Positions 1-8,544 of a stretch of 64,000 bases of DNA are shown here, piece after piece. Location of the stretch: the NCBI GenBank assembly GCA_900540735.1, contig UQHB01000005.1:1-64000 (forward strand), read 5' to 3'. Below the pieces are notes generated by a model. The model searched no databases. It had not been told where the DNA came from and was given only the letters and a program-made list of their open reading frames with translations. This DNA is from an uncultured Megasphaera sp. Its GTDB lineage: Bacteria; Bacillota; Negativicutes; Veillonellales; Megasphaeraceae. Position 1 is the stretch's first letter; the number at the start of each line of letters is the position of its first letter. The position numbers were made by a program, and so were the translations under genes.

Positions 1-325
1 TTCGCAACAGCTCGTTTATTGTATCAAAGCTTTGTGAGCTTGTCAACAACTTTTTCGAAGAAATTTTAGAAGCAATTTCTTCACACTGTCTCTTGGTAGA
101 GTGCATTTCTCAATGTTGTCTCTTGCCGTTCAACAGCTTAATCATGATACCATCTGTTACTCATTCTGTCAAGCCTTAATTTTTAATCAATTCTTTTCAG
201 TATTTCGTCCGAAGTCTTGCTATGCATTACGTTTCCACATACTTACATTGCTTCATTCACACGTTTCACAGTTGGTTTCTATATAATACCATGAAGGTAT
301 TCTTTCGTCAAGGCATAAAAGACAA
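1..325. other. intergenic, no gene seen
   Basis: This stretch at the left edge is AT-rich and holds no open frame with a convincing ribosome binding site or recognisable product. A 61-codon plus-strand frame at 101-286 has no family resemblance and no Shine-Dalgarno, so I do not call it. The stretch lies downstream of the terminator of the first minus-strand gene and may contain the upstream region of a gene beyond the left edge. Confidence 0.6.
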
Positions 326-362
326 AAAAATACGTCAGGCGCATAAGCACTGACGTATTTTT
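326..362 (-). terminator. rho-independent terminator of HAD phosphatase gene
   Basis: Perfect 13-bp inverted repeat AAAAATACGTCAG / CTGACGTATTTTT with a 11-base loop and T-rich flanks on both strands. It lies about 65 bases after the stop codon of the minus-strand phosphatase gene and would work in either direction. Confidence 0.8.
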
Positions 363-425
363 CTTGGTTCTACAAGTGCAGGATTCCACCTTATCTATAG
401 TTATAAAACAGAAGTAACCGGCCGA

Positions 426-1886
426 TTACCTCGTTTTATACCCTTGGTAGTCCTTTAATTTAGTATTATCTTGTAAGACTTGGGCAATCGTTTTTCCTTT
501 ATCCAGGTCATCAATAGCTTTCAACCCTTTTTCGGATAAGAAAGATTTATTCTTCTTGCCTAAGAGGAGCGTATTATCTTCCGGCCAGAAAGTGCCATTA
601 TTTTCGTCGCGCCCTTGGAGTACATAGAGCGTATCGCCTGCTGTGTTAGCAATATCCAAGGTCACGCCGTGACGCTTCTGCCAGATAGCAATGCCTGCTG
701 TGAGAGCCGCATCATCACTGCGCTGGCGATTGACGACGAGCACTTCTTTTGTATCTTTATATTCTGTGCAGAAATTGAAGTCCCCTTGGGAATCCATTGC
801 CGCAAAAGCCGGGCCGCGGCTATTATATTTTGGGGCAATCACTTTACTAATGGTCAAAGCTTTGCCAACGCCTTGGGTCTGTGCATGGAGGTCGTAATCA
901 TACTGATTGATATAGCGGCCATCCGTATCTTTTTTGTTGGTCATAGCCACGATGCCTGTTACACCGGGGAGTTTGAAGTAATCTCTCGCAGCGCGGATAA
1001 CATCAATAGGCGAAGCCGAGCAAATCCACACGTCAATACCGTTAGCAGCTAAGGCACCATATAACTCTTTGATTTCTGGTGTCACCGTAACGCCTAACTT
1101 ATAGGATACACTGACAGCACCGGCTTTCGAAGTCATACCAGCAGGACTAGCATAAAAGCCTTTGCTCCACGTCTGGCCTTGGGCCGGATTATCATAGTAC
1201 GCATCGCACTGAAAGGCTAAATTATACACATCATCTGAGGTCATGCCAGTAAACCAATACGTAACCCACGGATACGAAACGGACGCATCCATCGTATCGC
1301 CAATGGCATCATAGAGCCACCGCATTTTAGCTTTAAATTCTTGGTATTCCGGTAAATTTTTCGCACTATCCGACAGTTCCGAACCATGTACGGTCACTAA
1401 GTGTTTATTATATAATACCTTATATGTTGCTGCGGCGTCGTGAATGGCATCACGAATCTGTACGGGATTGCCGTCGCCATCGTTCGCACCATAGGTCAAG
1501 TTCAATTTATCTTGCGGAATGCCCGTGAGCAACACCGCTTCCATTTGGTCTGGTGCAATGGCAAAGGCTAAGTGGTCGAGCTGCCAAATCATGAGCTGTT
1601 CTTCCATGTCTAAAATAGACGTCGTATTGTCAAAATCAAAGACAGCATAAGGCTTTTCATTGGGATTATACGTAGGCGACTGATTGCCGTAGATCTGTAA
1701 GAACCGATTAATCGACGCTTTGACCGTTGGGTCCCAGTTTGCACTTTCCAGTTGTACACCTTGGACGCTAGACTGTACAGACGTTGCCGACGTAACAGCT
1801 TGGACATCAGCAGCCCAAGTCGGTGCCGTTTGTGCAGCTGTACATAAGGCGATTGCGCAAATGATTGCAGCGAGTTGTTTTTTCAT
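426..1886 (-). CDS. secreted HAD-family phosphatase
   Basis: About 486 residues with an N-terminal Sec signal peptide (MKKQLAAIICAIALC, cleavage near AWA/AD), so it is probably exported. The HAD signature is visible: motif I DFDNT in AVFDFDNTTSILD near residue 65, a motif II-like CSASP in the middle, and an acidic AMDSQGDFNF stretch that fits motif IV. The length and architecture resemble secreted phosphorylcholine or phosphoserine phosphatase-like HAD proteins; the substrate is not predictable. I prefer the second ATG (1886), which lies 7 bases after an AAAGGGG ribosome binding site; the upstream ATG at 1892 is only 1 base from it. The gene is monocistronic with its own terminator. Confidence 0.75.
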   Translation of the reverse strand: MKKQLAAIICAIALCTAAQTAPTWAADVQAVTSATSVQSSVQGVQLESANWDPTVKASINRFLQIYGNQSPTYNPNEKPYAVFDFDNTTSILDMEEQLMIWQLDHLAFAIAPDQMEAVLLTGIPQDKLNLTYGANDGDGNPVQIRDAIHDAAATYKVLYNKHLVTVHGSELSDSAKNLPEYQEFKAKMRWLYDAIGDTMDASVSYPWVTYWFTGMTSDDVYNLAFQCDAYYDNPAQGQTWSKGFYASPAGMTSKAGAVSVSYKLGVTVTPEIKELYGALAANGIDVWICSASPIDVIRAARDYFKLPGVTGIVAMTNKKDTDGRYINQYDYDLHAQTQGVGKALTISKVIAPKYNSRGPAFAAMDSQGDFNFCTEYKDTKEVLVVNRQRSDDAALTAGIAIWQKRHGVTLDIANTAGDTLYVLQGRDENNGTFWPEDNTLLLGKKNKSFLSEKGLKAIDDLDKGKTIAQVLQDNTKLKDYQGYKTR

Positions 1887-2024
1887 GGTCATGCCCCTTT
1901 CTTTATGTATTTTTACTATACGTAATCACGTTAAAATCCTTGTCATCTTTATGTAAATACCACGTAAAATAGAAAAAATTTACGCCTATCTTGTGCTAAT
2001 GGCATAAATTATTTTTAAATTATT

Positions 2025-2066
2025 GTATAGGCAGTCCGTTGTTTTCCCCCTTCACAACGCCTATAC
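2025..2066 (+). promoter_or_regulatory. candidate promoter and operator for the aminotransferase
   Basis: An 8-bp inverted repeat GTATAGGC (2025-2032) / GCCTATAC (2059-2066) brackets the probable promoter. A TATACT -10 box at 2062-2067 overlaps the right arm, with a weak TTGTTT 17 bases upstream. This geometry would suit a dimeric repressor. No regulator gene lies nearby. Confidence 0.4.
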
Positions 2067-2157
2067 TATTAGCAAGACAAGAGAATACATTCCCACACAA
2101 GGACGTGCGTATTTGTATTTCGTTTTTGTGTGTTTTTCATTTCCAGGAGGGATTTAG

Positions 2158-3513
2158 ATGTTAAAAGATGCTTTACCAAAAATCGTAACGAAAACCGTTC
2201 CCGGCCCGAAAGCCGCAGATATGTTAGCCCGCCGTCGTCAGGCCATTCCTGATGCAATCGGCACGATTTATCCAATCGTCATTAAACGCGGCGAAGGAGC
2301 TATGCTCGAAGACGTAGACGGCAACTACTTCCTCGATTGGGTCGGCGGTGTAGGCGTCTTGAATATTGGCTATTCTCAGCCCGAAGTTGTCAAAGCCGTT
2401 CAAGACCAGGCAGGCAATTATTTCCATGCTATGGCAAATATTGTCACCCATACAGGCTATGTAGAATTAGCTGAAAAAATTAACGCCATTGCTCCTGTTA
2501 AAGGCGATAAAAAACGGACATTCTTCATCAACAGCGGTGCAGAAGCCGACGAAAACGCCGTCAAAGTAGCAAAAGCCTATACGAAACGGCCAAACATCAT
2601 CGTTTTCTCCGGTGCCTTCCATGGCCGTACACTCATGACCATGGCCATGACTGCTAAAAAATCGTACGCCCTTGGCATGGGACCATTCCCTGATGGCGTA
2701 TATCGTGCAGAATTCCCGTATTTATATCGTAAACCAAAGGGAGAAACAGACGAAGAAGCTATGGAATTTTACCTCCATACATTAGAAGAAGTCTTCATGA
2801 ACTCTTCGCCAGCTGAATACGTCGCAGCTATCGTCGTCGAACCGCTCCAAGGCGAAGGCGGCTTCATTCCGGCTCCTATTCCTTGGATTAAAGCACTCCG
2901 CAAAATCTGCGACGACAACGGCATTTTACTCGTAGCCGACGAAGTACAAACCGGTTGGTGCCGTACAGGCCGTATACTTGCTACAGAATACTGGAAAGAA
3001 GCTGGCTGCCCGCCTGATATCATGGCAACTGCAAAATCCATCGGCGGTGGTCTCCCTCTCGGTGCTGTCGTAGCTCGTGAAGAAATTATGCAGTCCGTTC
3101 CGGGCGGCGTCATTGGCGGTACCTTCGGCGGCAACGCCCTCGCTTGCGCATCAGCTCTGAAAGTTATTGAAATCATGGAACAAGATCACCTCGCAGATAG
3201 AGCTCTCGAAATTGGCGACATCGTCACGAAACGTTATGCACAGTGGAAAGAAAAATATGCTGTCATCGGTGATTATCGCGGTCTTGGCGCAATGCTCGGT
3301 CTCGAATTTGTCCACGACAAAGAAAGCAAGAAACCCTATCCTGAATTGGTCAGTGCTGTCATCCAAGAAGCAGCACAGCACGGCTTGATTCTCGAAAACT
3401 GCGGCGTATACAATAACGTTATCCGCTTCCTTTGCCCGCTCGTCGTCACAAACGAACAGCTCGAAGCAGGCCTCGATATCTTAGAAAAAGCGATCGAAAC
3501 ATGCCTTAAATAA
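2158..3513 (+). CDS. gabT: class III PLP aminotransferase (4-aminobutyrate aminotransferase-like)
   Basis: A 451-residue class III aminotransferase, the usual length for GabT-type enzymes. Visible marks are the glycine-rich INSGAEADENAVKVAKAYT segment, the AFHGRT loop, the VADEVQTGWCRTG segment with the PLP-contacting Asp, and the Schiff-base Lys in TAKSIGGGLPLGAVV. It probably moves the amino group of an omega-amino acid such as GABA to 2-oxoglutarate. Annotation as GABA rather than ornithine or acetylornithine transaminase rests on overall flavour. A strong CCAGGAGGG ribosome binding site precedes ATG. It stands alone, flanked by minus-strand genes, and ends in a strong terminator. Confidence 0.75.
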   Translation: MLKDALPKIVTKTVPGPKAADMLARRRQAIPDAIGTIYPIVIKRGEGAMLEDVDGNYFLDWVGGVGVLNIGYSQPEVVKAVQDQAGNYFHAMANIVTHTGYVELAEKINAIAPVKGDKKRTFFINSGAEADENAVKVAKAYTKRPNIIVFSGAFHGRTLMTMAMTAKKSYALGMGPFPDGVYRAEFPYLYRKPKGETDEEAMEFYLHTLEEVFMNSSPAEYVAAIVVEPLQGEGGFIPAPIPWIKALRKICDDNGILLVADEVQTGWCRTGRILATEYWKEAGCPPDIMATAKSIGGGLPLGAVVAREEIMQSVPGGVIGGTFGGNALACASALKVIEIMEQDHLADRALEIGDIVTKRYAQWKEKYAVIGDYRGLGAMLGLEFVHDKESKKPYPELVSAVIQEAAQHGLILENCGVYNNVIRFLCPLVVTNEQLEAGLDILEKAIETCLK

Positions 3514-3542
3514 GTTTTCTCCTTACATTCATTTATATACCG

Positions 3543-3580
3543 AAAAGAGAGACTCTTCACACGAAGAGCCTCTCTTTTTA
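3543..3580 (+). terminator. bidirectional terminator after gabT-like gene
   Basis: A 16-bp stem (AAAAGAGAGACTCTTC pairing with GAAGAGCCTCTCTTTT, one mismatch) with a 4-base loop and T runs on both strands. It ends the plus-strand aminotransferase transcript and would also stop anything reading leftward from the S-box RNA at 3637-3833. Confidence 0.85.
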
Positions 3581-3636
3581 TTTGCCAAATCGTATATCTA
3601 ACATATGAATTCCCCCCTTCTTACGTTAGTATACAT

Positions 3637-3833
3637 ATACCAAAAGCACCGTCTAGATAGACGGTGCTTAAGCTCAATCGCGATTCATGTGTCCGCTCAT
3701 CTATCAGGAATACTTCCTGCTGGAATTGGCACCTTGCTCTTGCAGGTTGCCGCAGCTTCATTGGGCCAGTCCCTCTGCTGCTCTGGATGAAATTTAACAT
3801 AAAGTACAAGGACTACTGCCTTGCCTTAACGTT
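3637..3833 (-). ncRNA. orphan SAM-I (S-box) riboswitch with own promoter and terminator
   Basis: On the minus strand, 3792-3696 carries the S-box core: CATCCAGAG, GAGGGACTGGCCC, ATGAAGC, CGGCAACC, GGTGCCAATTCC and the closing GATAGATGAG, with P1 formed by TTCATC and GATGAG. A perfect 11-bp hairpin AGCACCGTCTA / TAGACGGTGCT (3645-3668) followed by TTTT acts as its terminator. Upstream is TTGACA (3869-3864), an 18-base spacer and TATAGT (3845-3840). No gene follows: leftward lie only 60 bases and then the terminator and 3' end of the convergent aminotransferase. It is either a remnant of a lost methionine gene or a stand-alone SAM-responsive RNA. Confidence 0.9.
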
Positions 3834-3839
3834 AGTGAA

Positions 3840-3869
3840 ACTATACACCAAGAGTAGGCATTCTGTCAA
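3840..3869 (-). promoter_or_regulatory. promoter of the orphan S-box RNA
   Basis: TTGACA at 3869-3864, an 18-base spacer and TATAGT at 3845-3840, read on the minus strand. It lies directly after the M20 amidohydrolase gene and would start transcription near 3833, giving an RNA of about 195 bases up to the hairpin. Confidence 0.75.
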
Positions 3870-3907
3870 TAAAATCTTTACTAAAAGAGTATAATTTTAG
3901 ATTTTCT

Positions 3908-5044
3908 CTATTTCTCGGTCATCAAATCAATAGCGACCATAGCCATCGCTTTGGCTCCTGTCAGGGCTTGCATCTTCCCTAAGTCACTGCCTGCTGCTGC
4001 AGCAAATTCTGGCGTGTGCGCCGCAATATCGTAGCCAATACAAATTTCAGGCTGACTGCACCGCGTCACTTGGCTGACATTGCCTACGTCGGTCGAGCCT
4101 TCGGCAAAGTCGTCGTCTTTAATGCCAAATTCTTCATGCAGTTCACTAAAGGCATCGGCAAAATAGACATCGATTTTTGGGTCGTTAATCATATTTTTGA
4201 AAAGCGGTTCGTAGTGCTGCATTTCGACAGTCGTGCCGTGTGCGTCAGAGACACGCTGCGCCAGAGCCCGGATTTGGGGCAGCATCGTGCCTTCCAAATA
4301 GTTGACATCTAAGGCGCGAATAGTCGCTTTCATAGCCGCTCTATCGGGGATAATATTCGGTGCTTGGCCGCCGTCTGTAATCATCGTGCCAATGATATAT
4401 CGTTCTGTAAAGGCCTTTTCGAGTGCTTTTAGTTGTGTGTAGAAATCGACGAGCGCATCGAGAGCATTTACGCCATGATAGACCGGGTCGGCTACGTGTG
4501 CCGTCTTGCCGTGGAAGATAAATTCCATAGGGTGCGTCGCATAAGACGTGCCGCCAATGTAGGATTTGTCATCGGCACCGGGATGGATGAGGATTGCCGC
4601 ATCTAGGCCGTCAAAGACACCGTGTTCAGTCATATAGACTTTACTGCCTACTGTTTCTTCTGCTGGGCAGCCAAAGACGTGGACCGTTGCAGCATTGCCA
4701 GAGACAGCCGAAAAAGCCAGGGCGGCACCGATGCTCATAGCGGCAATGAGATTGTGACCACAGCCATGGCCAATGCCCGGCAACGCATCGTATTCGGCGA
4801 GAAAGGCCATTTGGTATGGCCCATGACCGTAGGTTGCATGAAAGGCCGTTGGGAACGCATCGTGTACAATATCTTCTACAGCAAAGCCATGGTCTTGCAA
4901 TACCTTTCGCAAGAATGCAGCCGATTGCACTTCTTCACCGCTTAATTCCGGATGGTCATGGAGGGTCATAGCAATATTGTAAATGAGGGGCTGCAAGGCA
5001 TCGACCTTACGGCAGACCATATCTTTCATTTCTTTTTTATTCAT
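3908..5044 (-). CDS. M20 family amidohydrolase / peptidase
   Basis: 378 residues of the M20 (AbgB/HipO-like) metallohydrolase family. The N-terminal HDHPELSGEE, the metal-site GIGHGCGHNL, the AEET in GCPAEETVGSK and the dimerisation-domain HGKTAHVADPVYHGVNALD are all visible. Members hydrolyse amide bonds of N-acyl amino acids, p-aminobenzoyl-glutamate or small peptides in the cytoplasm. It is the last gene of the oppBCDFA-ldcA transcription unit, with one base between the LD-carboxypeptidase stop and its start region, so a role in breaking down imported peptides or muropeptide fragments is likely. The exact substrate cannot be told from sequence. Confidence 0.8.
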   Translation of the reverse strand: MNKKEMKDMVCRKVDALQPLIYNIAMTLHDHPELSGEEVQSAAFLRKVLQDHGFAVEDIVHDAFPTAFHATYGHGPYQMAFLAEYDALPGIGHGCGHNLIAAMSIGAALAFSAVSGNAATVHVFGCPAEETVGSKVYMTEHGVFDGLDAAILIHPGADDKSYIGGTSYATHPMEFIFHGKTAHVADPVYHGVNALDALVDFYTQLKALEKAFTERYIIGTMITDGGQAPNIIPDRAAMKATIRALDVNYLEGTMLPQIRALAQRVSDAHGTTVEMQHYEPLFKNMINDPKIDVYFADAFSELHEEFGIKDDDFAEGSTDVGNVSQVTRCSQPEICIGYDIAAHTPEFAAAAGSDLGKMQALTGAKAMAMVAIDLMTEK

Positions 5045-5045
5045 A

Positions 5046-5978
5046 TCATTTCTCCTCTACGTAGGCAATGGTTGCCGCCGTGTCCGTCAAATCTAAGGAC
5101 AAAGGCACGCCTAAGGGCAGCCACGCATTATTCTCGCCGTGCCCTGCCGGGAAGCCCCAGACTGCCGGTTTGCCCCATTTCTTCGCATATTGATAAACTA
5201 CGTCGCGAACTGTAAATTCATACGGTGCTGCTTCAGTTGGCTCACAATTTGTAAATTCACCGAACACAAATCCTTTTGCCTTGTCTACGAGGCCGGACTG
5301 TTCGAGTTGGCAAAGCATACGGTCAATGGCATAAGCTTCTTCGCCGACGTCTTCGATGAGGATAAGGCCGTCTGTCGCTTCTAACGCATAGGGCGTACCA
5401 GTCATTGCCGCTAAGAGCATGAGATTACCACCGTATAAGGGTCCCGTAACTGCACCGGGGACAATTGTTTCGACGTGACAATCGTCAGGCAAGGCAATGG
5501 TGCCGACTGTGTAAGGCTGCTGCAAGCCCTTAGCAAATTGCGCTTTCGTATACGCTACAGGTCTTCGCCCTAAGGACATAACCATCGTGCCGTGGATGGT
5601 CGCCAAATTAGCGCGCTGTCTAAAAGCTGCATGCAAGGCCGTAATATCACTGAAGCCGACGAAGAGCTTAGGGTGCTGGCGAATGAGGTCATAATCTAAG
5701 AGCGGCAACAGCCGTGTGGCACCGTAACCGCCACGAAGGCAGACGATGCCGTCTACGTCGTCGTCAGCAAAGGCCCATTCTATATCTCGTGCCCGTTCTG
5801 CATCGGTCCCGGCAAAGTAACCCCAATGGCTGTGGCAATGGGGGCCTAATTTCGTTTGATAGCCTAAGTCATGTAGTACTTGCAGGCCTGCATCAATAGC
5901 ATCATCAGCCACCGCTGCTGACGGTGCGGCAATGCCGATAGTTTGTCCCGGCAGGACCGGTTTTCCATACTGTATCAT
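5046..5978 (-). CDS. ldcA: LD-carboxypeptidase (S66 family, LdcA/MccF-like)
   Basis: 310 residues. Recognisable S66 marks are the N-terminal GQTIGIAAPSAAV, CLRGGYGATRLLPLLDYDLI, FVGFSDITALHAAF with the nucleophilic Ser region, and GGNLMLLAAMTGTPY. LdcA removes the terminal D-Ala from murein tetrapeptides in peptidoglycan recycling; MccF relatives cleave microcin C-type peptides. It starts 4 bases inside the upstream oppA-like gene (ATGA overlap), so it is translationally coupled to peptide uptake. This favours a murein-peptide recycling role. No signal peptide is seen, as expected for a cytoplasmic enzyme. Confidence 0.85.
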   Translation of the reverse strand: MIQYGKPVLPGQTIGIAAPSAAVADDAIDAGLQVLHDLGYQTKLGPHCHSHWGYFAGTDAERARDIEWAFADDDVDGIVCLRGGYGATRLLPLLDYDLIRQHPKLFVGFSDITALHAAFRQRANLATIHGTMVMSLGRRPVAYTKAQFAKGLQQPYTVGTIALPDDCHVETIVPGAVTGPLYGGNLMLLAAMTGTPYALEATDGLILIEDVGEEAYAIDRMLCQLEQSGLVDKAKGFVFGEFTNCEPTEAAPYEFTVRDVVYQYAKKWGKPAVWGFPAGHGENNAWLPLGVPLSLDLTDTAATIAYVEEK

Positions 5979-7573
5979 GAGTTTCCTTCTTCCCTTGTAT
6001 CTAAGTACGCCTGTTTAAAATCGACTAAGCCTAGCGGCGACCAATGGTAGCCTTTGACGTACGGCTGGGCCACATAGGGCTGTGTCGTGTAGTAAATGGG
6101 AATGATGACGCAATCGTCAAAGAGCATCTGTTCTGCTTCGTGCATATACTGTTGACGCTGGGCTTCATCATTCGTGGCCTTCGCCTTTTCAATTAATGCA
6201 TTGTACACCGGGTTGTGGTATTGCGCATCGTTTGTATCGTCGTAGAAGACTTCGAGGAAAGTCATCGGGTCAATATAATCAGCTACCCACGATGCTCGCG
6301 CCAGTTGATAATCTCCTTGAGCACGTGTCGCCATAAAAACTTTTGATTCTTGATTCATAAGCGACACATGGACACCGAGATTTTCTTGCCACATGGCCTG
6401 CAGTGCTTCGGCTACAGCTTTATGCATTTCATTCGTATTGAACAGGAGGGTTACATCCGGTATAGGATGATTGGCATCATACCCGGCTTCTTGTAAATAC
6501 TGCCGCGCTTTTGCTGGGTCTTCGGCAATGAGATTGCCTCCTTCAGCACGGAAATCTTTCCCTGTAACGCGGTCTGTAATACCCGGCGGTACCCAGGCAT
6601 AGGACGCTTCTTTTTGACCGCGCACGATGTGTTGAATTAAATTTTGCCGTTGTACAGCGAGGGCAAAGGCTTTACGCACGCGCACGTCATTAAAAGGCGG
6701 TGCCGTCACGTTGAAGACATAGTAATAGGCACCCAAGTACGGCGCAATATGATAGAGCCCCAACTTTTCCAACCGGTCTTGTTCAGATGGCGGCGGTTCG
6801 ACTGTCATATTGGCTTGATTGCTTTCGACCATAGTCAGCCGCGTCGCCTGAGAATCGCTAATAGGAAAGACGAGATGGTCTAATTTCACATGCGCCGCAT
6901 CCCAGTATTTCTCATTTTTTACCATATCGATTTCGCTCGAATGATTCCACTTCGTAATTTTGTAAGGGCCGCTCGTAATCATGCCTTCTGCGTCAGCAGC
7001 CCACGTATCCGGTTTGGCTTCGACCAATTTTTGCGGCACTGGATAATAGCAATGGAAGGCCGTTAAATTGAGGAAGTATGCCGTTGGGTTCTTGAGATGG
7101 ACGACGAGAGTCTTATGGTCTACTGCTTTTACGCCCACTTCGTCAGCCGTCGCTTTTTGATTGAAATAGTCTTCTGCCTTGTCGATGACGAACATCATGT
7201 ACGCATTTTCAGAAGCTACATCTGGATTCATGACGCGTTTCCAAGAATATTCGATTTCTTGCGCCGTAATAGGTGTGCCATCACTCCACTGAATACCGTC
7301 GCGGAGATGGAACGTATAGGTCTTGCCATCTGGCGAAATATCCCAGCTTTGAGCTAATGCCGGTTGCGGTACGTTATTATCATCAAGGCGTGTCAATCCT
7401 TCGAAGAGTTGGAGTTCCGTATTATTTTCCGGAAGAGCTGTCGTCATGGCCGGATCCAGCCGTGACGGTTCTGCTTCGAGGACATAACTGACTGTATCGG
7501 GCTTTTCCACAGTCGTACAACCAGATACGATGAGGCATAGACTCAACAAGCATAAAGCAAGTAATTTTTTCAT
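5975..7573 (-). CDS. oppA: oligopeptide ABC transporter substrate-binding lipoprotein
   Basis: About 532 residues from the chosen start. It has a lipoprotein signal MKKLLALCLLSLCLIVSGC with the lipobox Cys at residue 19, then the SBP_bac_5 fold (LRDGIQWSDGTPITAQEIEYSWKRVMNP, FNDVRVRKAFALAVQR). It captures peptides outside the membrane for the neighbouring OppBCDF transporter. I chose 7573 because it follows AAAGGGGG at good spacing and overlaps the oppF stop as ATGA. A longer in-frame start at 7627 would bury the signal peptide. It is coupled at both ends and lies upstream of ldcA. Confidence 0.9.
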   Translation of the reverse strand: MKKLLALCLLSLCLIVSGCTTVEKPDTVSYVLEAEPSRLDPAMTTALPENNTELQLFEGLTRLDDNNVPQPALAQSWDISPDGKTYTFHLRDGIQWSDGTPITAQEIEYSWKRVMNPDVASENAYMMFVIDKAEDYFNQKATADEVGVKAVDHKTLVVHLKNPTAYFLNLTAFHCYYPVPQKLVEAKPDTWAADAEGMITSGPYKITKWNHSSEIDMVKNEKYWDAAHVKLDHLVFPISDSQATRLTMVESNQANMTVEPPPSEQDRLEKLGLYHIAPYLGAYYYVFNVTAPPFNDVRVRKAFALAVQRQNLIQHIVRGQKEASYAWVPPGITDRVTGKDFRAEGGNLIAEDPAKARQYLQEAGYDANHPIPDVTLLFNTNEMHKAVAEALQAMWQENLGVHVSLMNQESKVFMATRAQGDYQLARASWVADYIDPMTFLEVFYDDTNDAQYHNPVYNALIEKAKATNDEAQRQQYMHEAEQMLFDDCVIIPIYYTTQPYVAQPYVKGYHWSPLGLVDFKQAYLDTREEGNS

Positions 7574-8544
7574 GCGTCCTTGCCCCCTTTCTGCAGATGA
7601 TGGCAGGCTACGAAACGGCCTGGGCAAACTTCCCGTAACTCTGGAGCCATAGTCTTACACACTTCGTCCGCATAAGGGCAGCGCGGATGAAAGACACAGC
7701 CCGAAGGCGCGTTGAGGGGACTTGGTACTTCCCCTTTAGCCACGACGACTCGTTGCGCCCGTGGGTCTGGCCGCGGCACAGACGCGATGAGAATCTGCGT
7801 ATACGGATGGAGGGGCTTATGAAAAACTGCATCCCCTGGACCCAACTCGACGAGACGGCCTAAATACATGACGCCAATGCGGTGGCTCAAGTGATGAACC
7901 ATGGCTAAATCATGAGCAATGAAGATATACGCTAAGCCCAGTTCTGTTTGTAATCGTTGGAGCATATTGACAATTTGAACTTGTACAGACACGTCGAGTG
8001 CTGAAATAGGTTCATCACAGAAAATGCATTCCGGCTGGAGGGCCAAGGCTCTGGCAATACCCACCCGTTGCCGTTGGCCGCCGCTAAATTCATGAGGATA
8101 CCGCTGGGCCGCTTCAGGCCGCAGGTCGACCGTTTCGAGGAGTTTTGCTACAGCTTTGCGCCGTTCTCCTTCACTGCTATAGACATGGTAATTCCGCAAG
8201 GGCTCGCTAATAATGTCTTCGACAGTCATGCGCGGATCCAGCGAAGCGTACGGGTCTTGGAAAATCATTTGCACGTGCCGACGATAGTCCGCATAGACAC
8301 TAGCCTTGGCCGTATCTTGTCCGTGATAGAGGATGGTCCCTTTCCTCTTTGGATAAAGGCCTAGAGCCGTTCTAGCAAAGGTCGATTTACCACAGCCCGA
8401 TTCACCCACAATGCCGACAGTCTCACCGGGAGCGACCGTCAAGGACATATCGTGTACAGCCGTCAGGATTTGCGTCGCTTTACCGAGCCAATTCCGCTGA
8501 ACTACGAAGTCTTTCGTCAAATGGGAAATCTCAATGAGTGCCAT
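7570..8544 (-). CDS. oppF: oligopeptide ABC transporter ATP-binding protein OppF/DppF
   Basis: About 324 residues. Walker A GESGCGKSTF, signature FSGGQRQRVGIARALAL, Walker B CIFCDEPISALD and the C-terminal oligopeptide-type FHPRCPYADEVC (possible iron-sulfur or zinc Cys cluster) mark it as OppF/DppF. It powers peptide import with OppD. The start at 8544 follows AAAGGGGG by 7 bases; the longer frame from 8577 would include the ribosome binding site. It overlaps oppD upstream by 14 bases and oppA downstream by 4, so the operon is tightly coupled. Confidence 0.9.
   Translation of the reverse strand: MALIEISHLTKDFVVQRNWLGKATQILTAVHDMSLTVAPGETVGIVGESGCGKSTFARTALGLYPKRKGTILYHGQDTAKASVYADYRRHVQMIFQDPYASLDPRMTVEDIISEPLRNYHVYSSEGERRKAVAKLLETVDLRPEAAQRYPHEFSGGQRQRVGIARALALQPECIFCDEPISALDVSVQVQIVNMLQRLQTELGLAYIFIAHDLAMVHHLSHRIGVMYLGRLVELGPGDAVFHKPLHPYTQILIASVPRPDPRAQRVVVAKGEVPSPLNAPSGCVFHPRCPYADEVCKTMAPELREVCPGRFVACHHLQKGGKDA

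Noticed and set aside
615..1052. 145-codon plus-strand frame
   Set aside because: It is antisense to the HAD phosphatase, has no ribosome binding site and no family resemblance.
3605..3894. Two plus-strand frames and one minus-strand frame across the orphan S-box
   Set aside because: They translate riboswitch sequence and have no start signals; the RNA reading explains the conservation.
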